Source: Saccharina japonica (Eukaryota > Sar > Phaeophyceae > Laminariales > Laminariaceae). Taken from it: a stretch of 64,000 nucleotides of DNA. A program made the position numbers and the translations under genes. Positions 46,001-56,600 of the stretch are shown in pieces. The notes beneath the pieces are model-generated. The model was not told the origin of the DNA and did not search any database. It was given only the letters and a program-made list of their open reading frames with translations. Position 1 is the stretch's first letter, and each line of letters starts with the position of its first letter. The DNA lies in assembly GCA_008828725.1 (NCBI GenBank), contig MEHQ01000969.1, forward strand, positions 419,551 through 483,550, read 5' to 3'.

Positions 46001-47627
46001 CACCACCGCCCGTCCTTACGTAATCCTTATAAAACTCGTATGTGATTGGTCTTAGTATACTGCTCGAACAGCCTATGATTGGCCCGTCCTTAAATAAAAG
46101 TTCCTCACGTATAGGCGCTGTGCCAAAAAACATGGCAGCTAGGGGTTTCCATGGGCATGCTTGGCTTTAGCTGGGCGGAAGCCCTCCCCGCGATTACTTG
46201 CCAGATTTCTCGACTTTGAAACGCCCAGAGCACGCGCCACGAAGCCCGGCCCGGACCCACACTTGCGTGGTGTACACGTTCGAGCCGCCTGCGTGCCCCG
46301 AGGCCGAGAGCGCGAGAAACGACCCGCGAACGGAGGAGAAAAGTGAAAGTTTTTCGGAAGAAAAGTCAATTTGGTACATAAACATATCATATCTCCCGGT
46401 GTACTTACTCCATCCAGTGTGTGCTATTTTATTTCCATCGAAAGGTTTTCGTATGTATGACCGTGTGCTTGCTGTACGGGGTACGCGGGTGGGTCTCCCC
46501 CGAGACACTGCGCTACGAAAGTCCAAGCTCTACGAGTAGGATTCGAGACCTCTACTCGTACAATAGTAGTCCAGCAGCCTGCTCACTGCTCACAGGAGTG
46601 CAGTGCAGCACAACAGCAGATAGCGAGAAGGTGGTACGAGAGAGCAACGTAATGTATCTGGCACTTTCCCGATGTAATCTATTTAACCCTCAACACCTGA
46701 CACTATTGCTACTATTATTTCATTTTCCTTCCGACCTTTGGAGCCTGTCTCTCAGCTGTCTTGCTGTCTTCAGACCGTGGGCTAGATTATGGCGAGACGA
46801 GGTCTTGTGACAGCAACAACAGCAACAGGTGCAAGCGCAGGCCGTTTCCCTTGTTTCGCAAGAGCAGGCTACGTACAGCAGTCTATACTTGAAAATAGAA
46901 ATTAAAATTAAAATTAAACACAATCTGTGAGACATAAAACCTCGTCGAAACTACATACCCTGGTATTTATTACGGGAGACCATAGTAAATACTAGTAAAT
47001 AGGACCTACGGTACACCCATAAACCTATAGTCTACATATATCCCTATTTTTACAAACAAATTTGGTCCTGTTTAGTATGGTCTATATGTAGAGCCGGAAA
47101 CATCTATTCATGTATAGCAGTCCCTACAGGTACGCAATACTGGTACTGCTGTAATGCCTCATAAAATATTGACCTGTATACCAAGGTACCTGGTACAGCA
47201 ATACACCGTACAGCAATAGTACTGCTGTGTTACCAGTTAAACATTCGCCTCTTAACACAGCCTGGTATATGTGATGTACTAATGCTGTACTTGTAGGCAC
47301 ATATGTACATATGATAGAAGTATATACGTAGACGGATTATTCATCGAAAACTGTTTTTTTTTAAACGAAATCGTTTTTTTCATCTTCCGCCCTGTTGCTT
47401 CGCTGTGATACTATACTATACGGGGTGGGGTGGGGGGGCACGAACGACCAGGCGCAAGGAGGCTCGGAATGCAGCAGGAGGGGGAGGGGGGAGAGGAGGG
47501 GGAGGCGAAAGAAACGCCTCCTCCCGGGGGGGCAGCAGGCGCCGAGGGCGCGCGGCTAACTCCGACGGTATTCCCTCCCCGTCGGCCGAAGACCTACAAT
47601 CTGGAGAAGGGACAGGTCGGTGTCGGG

Positions 47628-47693
<66 letters not shown>

Positions 47694-50600
47694 GTACCCA
47701 TGTTCATGCATGAACGTAGTCGTATGATCATAGACCCTTGCATTCGTACAATGCCGGGACGGAGCACGTTGGGCTTTCACAGGCCAGGCAGACGTTACTT
47801 GCACCAAGCGTGAAGCGTCGTGTGGTGTTGGGCGAGTCGCATGAAGGGTGGGGAAGGTAGAGGGGGGGGTCGGGGGTGGGGGGGTTGAGAGGTGAGGCAG
47901 GCGGTGGTAACAGGGCCTTTTGGAGACGGTTTCAGAAATCCATCCTCGTTTTTGGGAGCAAACTACTTACAATTAGAAGGGCTACTATTTAGTAGTTAGT
48001 TTAGTTATTTCGGTTGGTTGGTTAGTTGGTTGGTTTGTTGGTTGGTTGGTTGGTCGGTCGATTGGTTGGTTCCTTGGCTGGTTGGTTCGTAAGTCGGCCA
48101 CTTGTTGGACTTGGTTGTAACCATTCGACAGCTGTCTCCACCTTTCGGGCACGGAGTGTACCTGCAATTATTAAGAGCTGAGGACATTTTGCAGTAGTGA
48201 ACGGGTTTTGGTAGAGGGTTAAGGGGCGTTTTTATCACATGTACGAATATTTATTTATTTATTTATGTCAGGTTGACTGATTGTTTTTTTTTGCCGACTC
48301 GGGGGCGGGGGAGGGGGGGGGGGGGGGGTGGGGTGGAACAAGAGAGATTCGTCGAACGTGTTAAGACCTTGACCATTATCAAAACCCCGCTATATAGGCA
48401 TCGATCGCCCCATCCGCAAGTTTTTACGTTTTCCCCTTGTATACTACTGTGCTGCTGCTGTTATGCTCCTGCAATCGATCGCGCGGTTGGTTCATCGTCG
48501 CCTTTTTTGTATTCCTTCGCGTTACGATGAGCAGGTGGGCGTGAGGTTTATCAACACAAGCGGCGACCCGGACGTCTGCACCGCTGCCTACCCGGGAGAG
48601 ATTTTGACCAAGGTCAGTTAGTACCTACTACGTATTAGCCTGTGATGTGGGTAAAAGGCATGCCTCTTGGCTGGACGTGACCCGCCAGTTTTTAGTTGTG
48701 CGGCGAAACATATAGCGGCATACATAAGTGTAACGGCATCCACTTCTGTGCCGGAAAAAAACGCCTCCCTATACTATTTACCAGGTGGCCAAGCGCGCGG
48801 GGGTGAAGATAGCCACCGCCTGTAACTCCGGCATCTGCGGCACCTGCATGACGGACCTAGAGGATAAGAACGGGAAGAGCTACCGCCCGGGTTTCCAGGT
48901 TGTGAGGGCGTGCGTCACTCCGGTGAGAGCCTCCTCTTCTCGCTTTTTTTTTTCCCTCCCGTCAAAATACAGTATAAGACTCCTTCAACTATCTATAGAG
49001 ATACTTCTCGCGTACTCGCTTGCGCAACGCTGCATGCGCATGGACTTCGCTTGTTGAAGGAGGGTTTTTTAACCCCTTAAGAACCGGTTTCGCGATTTTG
49101 GGGACAAACTACATGGAATTAGTGTGGGATAAGGTTTGCGGTTCTGAAAGGGTCAAAGGGCTTGGCTAAGGAAGGTATTTGAGGCTTTGGTTAATGGAAG
49201 GTTTTTAAGAGGCTAGGCTAAGAGAGGTGTTTTAAGGCTTTGGGGGTAAGGTAGGGGTTTTCCAAGAGGCATTCGTTTTTTCAAGAGGCTTGGTTGAGGG
49301 AGGTTTGCACGAGGCTTGGCTACGTAAGGAAGGTATTCAAGGCTTGGATAAGAAAGGTTTTTAAGAGGCTTGGCTAAGGAAGGTATTAAAGGCTTGGTTA
49401 ACTCCTTGACCCCTCAAGAACTGGTTCCACGAATTTGGGTACAAACTCCTTGGAATTTGTGTGGGACATTTTTTTCAGTTCTGAATGAGTTAAGAACTGG
49501 TCCCACGTATTTGGGGACAAACTACTTGGAATTAGAGGGGGATATTTTTATTCAGTCCTGAATGGGTTAAGGGAAGTTTATAAGAGGCTAGGTTGAGGAA
49601 TGTTTTCAAGAGGCTTGATTAAGGACGGTTTTTAAGAGGCTTGGCTAACGAAGTTTTTTTTCGGCTTGCTTAAGGAAGGTTTTTAAGAGGCACTCGTTTG
49701 GGGTTTTTGAAGAGGCTTGCTTAAGGAAGGTGTTTTAAGATTCTTGGCTAAGGAAGGTATTTGAGGCTTGCTTAAGGAAGGTTTTTAACCCATACAGAGC
49801 TGACAAAAACATATCCCACATTAATTTCAAGTAGTTTGTCCCCAAAAACGTGGGACCAGTTCTTAACGGGTTGACCCATTCAGAACTGAAAAAGTTATCC
49901 CACACTAATTTCAAGTAGTTTGTCCCCAAAAACGTGGGACCAGTTCTTAAGGGGTTAAGAGGCATTCGTTTAGGTTTTTATGAGGCTTGGTTAAGAAAAG
50001 GTTTTTGAGAGGCATTCATCAATGAGCACGGCTACATCATCATCATCATTATCGCGAGTACCACCGCGCTCTAGAGTGCACGGATCGCTCCCAGGCCTCG
50101 ACTAAAGGTGTCCGGACGGTCTTCCCGTTTCGACCTCCTGAGCGTTTTGCCGAAAAGTGCTCGTATGTACGAAAGAGATATGTTCGCAGGAAAACGAAAA
50201 TATTTGACAAAACGTAACTATACATATACTTATAAAAATAAAAACATCAGCTGTGAAATCGAGGATTTGGTTCAAACTCATCTTTGCAAGCCGTATGTGA
50301 TACTTCCATCGCGACCGAGGTGTATGTATATATTTCAATGTCGACTTTTGTTTCGTCGTTTTTCTTCGTGTTTTTGTTTTTACACTGCTGCAGTCGCTAC
50401 GGTCGTCTTTTTCGGGTCTTCTCTCTATCTCAGATTTGAGCCGACTACGTACGTGCCTTTTCTTTCGTCTTGTGTTGGCCGTTTCTGGTGTTTCCTTGTT
50501 TACGTAAGCCTCTCCTCTCCCCTACCCCCCCCTCCCCTCCCGCTGAAAGGTGACTGTCTTGCCTGGGGAGGACGAGATGGTGCTGGACATTTACCGCAAC

Positions 50601-53600
50601 AGGTCCAAGAGCGGCAAGCTGAACAAGCAGCTCAGTAAGTGCCTACCAGTACAGGACAACTACTCACGAGTACCGGCATTGCATCGTACGAGTTTACCAG
50701 TAGCATGTATGATACGTGTTCTTGCGTATGCTTTCGTTTTTTTTTCGCGTTTTCTGTGCCCTCCTCCCCCCCCGGGAGCGCGTTCTCTCCCCCCCCCCCC
50801 CCACGCACTGTAAAACAACCCTACATAGTTAAAAAAAGAGCGCAGTGTGCTGTGCTGTGCTGTGCTGTGCTGTGCTGTGCTGTGCTGTGCTGTGCTGTGC
50901 TGTGCTGTGCTGTGCTGTGCTGTGCTGTGCTGTGCTGTGCTGTGCTGTGCTGTGCTGTGCTGTGCTGTGCTGTGCTGTGCTGTGCTGTGCTGTGCTGTGC
51001 TGTGCTGTGCTGTGCTGTGCTGTGCTGTGCTGTGCTGTGCTGTGCTGTGCTGTGCTGTGCTGTGCTGTGCTGTGCTGTGCTGTGCTGTGCTGTGCTGTGC
51101 TGTGCTGTGCTGTGCTGTGCTGTGCTGTGCTGTGCTGTGCTGTGCTGTGCTGTGCTGTGCTGTGCTGTGCTGTGCTGTGCTGTGCTGTGCTGTGCTGTGC
51201 TGTGCTGTGCTGTGCTGTGCTGTGCTGTGCTGTGCTGTGCTGTGCTGTGCTGTGCTGTGCTGTGCTGTGCTGTGCTGTGCTGTGCTGTGCTGTGCTGTGC
51301 TGTGCTGTGCTGTGCTGTGCTGTGCTGTGCTGTGCTGTGCTGTGCTGTGCTGTGCTGTGCTGTGCTGTGCTGTGCTGTGCTGTGCTGTGCTGTGCTGTGC
51401 TGTGCTGTGCTGTGCTGTGCTGTGCTGTGCTGTGCTGTGCTGTGCTGTGCTGTGCTGTGCTGTGCTGTGCTGTGCTGTGCTGTGCTGTGCTGTGCTGTGC
51501 TGTGCTGTGCTGTGCTGTGCTGTGCTGTGCTGTGCTGTGCTGTGCTGTGCTGTGCTGTGCTGTGCTGTGCTGTGCTGTGCTGTGCTGTGCTGTGCTGTGC
51601 TGTGCTGTGCTGTGCTGTGCTGTGCTGTGCTGTGCTGTGCTGTGCTGTGCTGTGCTGTGCTGTGCTGTGCTGTGCTGTGCTGTGCTGTGCTGTGCTGTGC
51701 TGTGCTGTGCTGTGCTGTGCTGTGCTGTGCTGTGCTGTGCTGTGCTGTGCTGTGCTGTGCTGTGCTGTGCTGTGCTGTGCTGTGCTGTGCTGTGCTGTGC
51801 TGTGCTGTGCTGTGCTGTGCTGTGCTGTGCTGTGCTGTGCTGTGCTGTGCTGTGCTGTGCTGTGCTGTGCTGTGCTGTGCTGTGCTGTGCTGTGCTGTGC
51901 TGTGCTGTGCTGTGCTGTGCTGTGCTGTGCTGTGCTGTGCTGTGCTGTGCTGTGCTGTGCTGTGCTGTGCTGTGCTGTGCTGTGCTGTGCTGTGCTGTGC
52001 TGTGCTGTGCTGTGCTGTGCTGTGCTGTGCTGTGCTGTGCTGTGCTGTGCTGTGCTGTGCTGTGCTGTGCTGTGCTGTGCTGTGCTGTGCTGTGCTGTGC
52101 TGTGCTGTGCTGTGCTGTGCTGTGCTGTGCTGTGCTGTGCTGTGCTGTGCTGTGCTGTGCTGTGCTGTGCTGTGCTGTGCTGTGCTGTGCTGTGCTGTGC
52201 TGTGCTGTGCTGTGCTGTGCTGTGCTGTGCTGTGCTGTGCTGTGCTGTGCTGTGCTGTGCTGTGCTGTGCTGTGCTGTGCTGTGCTGTGCTGTGCTGTGC
52301 TGTGCTGTGCTGTGCTGTGCTGTGCTGTGCTGTGCTGTGCTGTGCTGTGCTGTGCTGTGCTGTGCTGTGCTGTGCTGTGCTGTGCTGTGCTGTGCTGTGC
52401 TGTGCTGTGCTGTGCTGTGCTGTGCTGTGCTGTGCTGTGCTGTGCTGTGCTGTGCTGTGCTGTGCTGTGCTGTGCTGTGCTGTGCTGTGCTGTGCTGTGC
52501 TGTGCTGTGCTGTGCTGTGCTGTGCTGTGCTGTGCTGTGCTGTGCTGTGCTGTGCTGTGCTGTGCTGTGCTGTGCTGTGCTGTGCTGTGCTGTGCTGTGC
52601 TGTGCTGTGCTGTGCTGTGCTGTGCTGTGCTGTGCTGTGCTGTGCTGTGCTGTGCTGTGCTGTGCTGTGCTGTGCTGTGCTGTGCTGTGCTGTGCTGTGC
52701 TGTGCTGTGCTGTGCTGTGCTGTGCTGTGCTGTGCTGTGCTGTGCTGTGCTGTGCTGTGCTGTGCTGTGCTGTGCTGTGCTGTGCTGTGCTGTGCTGTGC
52801 TGTGCTGTGCTGTGCTGTGCTGTGCTGTGCTGTGCTGTGCTGTGCTGTGCTGTGCTGTGCTGTGCTGTGCTGTGCTGTGCTGTGCTGTGCTGTGCTGTGC
52901 TGTGCTGTGCTGTGCTGTGCTGTGCTGTGCTGTGCTGTGCTGTGCTGTGCTGTGCTGTGCTGTGCTGTGCTGTGCTGTGCTGTGCTGTGCTGTGCTGTGC
53001 TGTGCTGTGCTGTGCTGTGCTGTGCTGTGCTGTGCTGTGCTGTGCTGTGCTGTGCTGTGCTGTGCTGTGCTGTGCTGTGCTGTGCTGTGCTGTGCTGTGC
53101 TGTGCTGTGCTGTGCTGTGCTGTGCTGTGCTGTGCTGTGCTGTGCTGTGCTGTGCTGTGCTGTGCTGTGCTGTGCTGTGCTGTGCTGTGCTGTGCTGTGC
53201 TGTGCTGTGCTGTGCTGTGCTGTGCTGTGCTGTGCTGTGCTGTGCTGTGCTGTGCTGTGCTGTGCTGTGCTGTGCTGTGCTGTGCTGTGCTGTGCTGTGC
53301 TGTGCTGTGCTGTGCTGTGCTGTGCTGTGCTGTGCTGTGCTGTGCTGTGCTGTGCTGTGCTGTGCTGTGCTGTGCTGTGCTGTGCTGTGCTGTGCTGTGC
53401 TGTGCTGTGCTGTGCTGTGCTGTGCTGTGCTGTGCTGTGCTGTGCTGTGCTGTGCTGTGCTGTGCTGTGCTGTGCTGTGCTGTGCTGTGCTGTGCTGTGC
53501 TGTGCTGTGCTGTGCTGTGCTGTGCTGTGCTGTGCTGTGCTGTGCTGTGCTGTGCTGTGCTGTGCTGTGCTGTGCTGTGCTGTGCTGTGCTGTGCTGTGC

Positions 53601-56600
53601 TGTGCTGTGCTGTGCTGTGCTGTGCTGTGCTGTGCTGTGCTGTGCTGTGCTGTGCTGTGCTGTGCTGTGCTGTGCTGTGCTGTGCTGTGCTGTGCTGTGC
53701 TGTGCTGTGCTGTGCTGTGCTGTGCTGTGCTGTGCTGTGCTGTGCTGTGCTGTGCTGTGCTGTGCTGTGCTGTGCTGTGCTGTGCTGTGCTGTGCTGTGC
53801 TGTGCTGTGCTGTGCTGTGCTGTGCTGTGCTGTGCTGTGCTGTGCTGTGCTGTGCTGTGCTGTGCTGTGCTGTGCTGTGCTGTGCTGTGCTGTGCTGTGT
53901 TGTGCTGTGCTGTGCTGTGCTGTGCTGTGCTGTGCTGTGCTGTGCTGTGCTGTGCCGTGCCGTGCCGTGCCGTGCCGTGCTGTGCTTTGCTGTTGAGTGC
54001 TGTTGTGTGCTGTGATATGTTGTGCTGTGTTGCTCTATGCTGTGCTGTTCTATTGCGTACTTTGCTGTGGTGGTACTGTGCTGAAACCGACGTATCGACA
54101 ATGTGAAGCCTACATGCCGACAACACGATACTACAATATGTTAAGGTACAACTGTAGTCCGTCAGCCCATTGACACGTCGACCCGCACATCCGGTCGACC
54201 TGAGCACTCTGCCGTTCCTGGCGGAAAGAGTGTTCCGTATAAGGCTTAGCTTCGATGGGAGATTGGTTAACCTTTTACCAGTAGCCCCAACAGACTGATA
54301 CCTTGACATACATAGGCTTCGTTTGAGTAGGTGGTTGGTTAATCCTTTACCATTAGCCCAACAGACCGTAGTACTACCTTAGAGAAAGTGCCGACAGAAC
54401 CACAACAACCACAAATACCGACGGGCCGAAAAAATACCGACAAATATCGACCACTTACCAAAATAACGGACCGAAAAACACCCCTCATACCGACGATTTA
54501 AACAGGAAGGGGATAATATGAGCGTTTGCTTTTCTATGTAGTATATGGAAACAACGTTATGAGCGCCCAACTGTCGGAGGTGATGTCTCTATTAGGAGTA
54601 GGAACTGTGCTCCGTCTCGAAAGGCATGCGTGGTCAATGGGCAAATGACTGAGGCAAGCAACAAATAAGTACGTCCCCTCCACCCCCTTCCCACTACCGA
54701 CGAACTGGCAGCACCACAACAACGACGGGGTGTTAACGTTGCATACCCTGACAACACGATACCGACCGCACGATACAGACCGCCACAATACCTACCTCTT
54801 CTATCGCGGGTGAGAGACCAGAACGCGCAGACGAGGATCGAGAACAAGCACTTATCATATACGACGACGTCCCCCCGGGTTTGTCCAGACCACAATAACA
54901 CCAGACCGACGAATCTCACCCTCAATACCGACGAACTTACTAACGACAACACCGTAATCAATACCGACGAAATGTTTACGTTGCGTTGTTGCGTGCACCT
55001 ATATTCTGCCGACCTACCCTTGACGAACTTACTGACAAAACCTCTATCAATACCGACGGTATGTTTACGTTGTATTGTTGCGTGCACCTCTATTCTGCCG
55101 ACCTATCTATACCTTGACTCGCGGGGGAGAAAACAGAACGCACAGAAGAGGATGGAGAACAAGCACATGTACGACGACCTTCCACAGTCTGTCGAGCGGC
55201 GCCAGCCTCCGGCGGGGGGCCGCGAGCTGGAGGCGAAGCTTGACGCGGCTCGCCAGATCGACATCCGCCAGCGCCTGCTCAAGGAGAGGAGGGAGCGCGT
55301 GAACTTCTACCTTGACCTTGCGGTAAGTTATACAGCAGGTAGCCCTTTTAAAGGGACCCTGCGATTAGGTGAAACGGTATATAAGGAACCTCGAACTTCT
55401 GCCCACCGTTTTTACCCACTAGTGACTGTATTTAAGGGGCCGGTACCAACTCTGATAAGGGACGTCGGTATATGAGGAACCTCCGACACTAAACGCACTA
55501 CGTATTAATACAGGGTCCCTCAAAAGGGGCCTTTGTCTACTGTATTGGAAAAGCAAGAGGCCTTGTGGTGGTGGTGGTGGTGGCGGTGGTACAGTATAGT
55601 TGTTTTTTCTACAGTGGGAGTGATTTTCGTATGGCGTCAATCTTTTTTCAATATATATATATCATTTGTATATAATGTACTATGAGTTTTCTTCGGTAAG
55701 CCGGTCGTCGGCAACAATTGTTTAAAGCAATATTGAATATTGCACTCGCGCTTTTTTCCCCCCCGAAAGACGATCCTCCATGTTACCTCCCCCCCCCCCC
55801 CCCTCCTCACCTCCCCCACACCTCCCCCCCCCCGCCCGCTATGCTGCTTTCCCTTGCCATACCATGCCCATGGTTGCGACAGTACCGGCCCATCGCCTCG
55901 ACGTCCGATATGATGGCGCTCACTCAGGAGGAGGTGGACTCTAGGTCTCGCTTCTTCAATGGCAACCCGGATACGTGGGAAGAGGTTCGTTCCATCCCTA
56001 TGTTTTTGGTTGGTTGGTTGATCGGTTGGTTGTTGATTCGTTGGTTGGTCGGTCTGCTGGTTGGTTGGTTGGTCGGATGATTGGTTGGTCGGTCTGTTGG
56101 TTGGTTGGTTAGTTGGTCGGTCGGTGGTTTGTTGGCTGAGTGGTCGTTGGGCTCGTCGGTTGGTGGGTGATTGGTTGGTTTATGTTGGTTCGTTGTTCGG
56201 TTGGTTTGGTTAGATTTTTCAACAGCAGCCCGGACACGTGAGAAGAGGTTCGTTCCATCTCTATGTTTTTGGTTGGTTGGTTGGTTGTTTTTGGTGCGTT
56301 GGTTGGTAAGGTGATTCGTTGATTGGTTGGTGGATGCGCTGGATTCTTCTCAACAGAAACCCAGGCACGCGGAAAGGCGGTCGTTTCACCGTCTTCCTTT
56401 GTTTTTTGGCTGATTTGTTGGTGGGCGGTTGGTTGATTAATTGGTTACTTGACTGGTTGGTTTGTGGGCCTGGTTGGTCACCTTGTCAGTTAGTTGATTG
56501 GTCCTTATCCCACCCTTACATCACCCCGTCCCTCTCGTCCCCTACCCCCCGGTTCCCCTCCCCTCCCCCCCCCCCCCCCCCGCCGCCGCCTCCCGCCTGT

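Larger units (their letters stand above)
43078..47451. other. Intron 1 of the ferredoxin gene
   Basis: No convincing exon found. Contains two MITE A copies (45001-45112, 46974-47087), short CAG/CTG runs and several TACCWGGTA words. If exon 1 is not linked, this is intergenic. Confidence 0.4.

Noticed and set aside
45683..46810. Plus-strand frames of 110-170 residues in ferredoxin intron 1
   Set aside because: No domain sense and no phase-compatible junctions to exon 1 or exon 2; probably chance frames in GC-rich DNA.
50639..54309. Open frames of more than 1000 residues on both strands
   Set aside because: They are translations of the TGTGC satellite; 5-bp units give stop-free pentapeptide repeats in every frame and carry no protein information.
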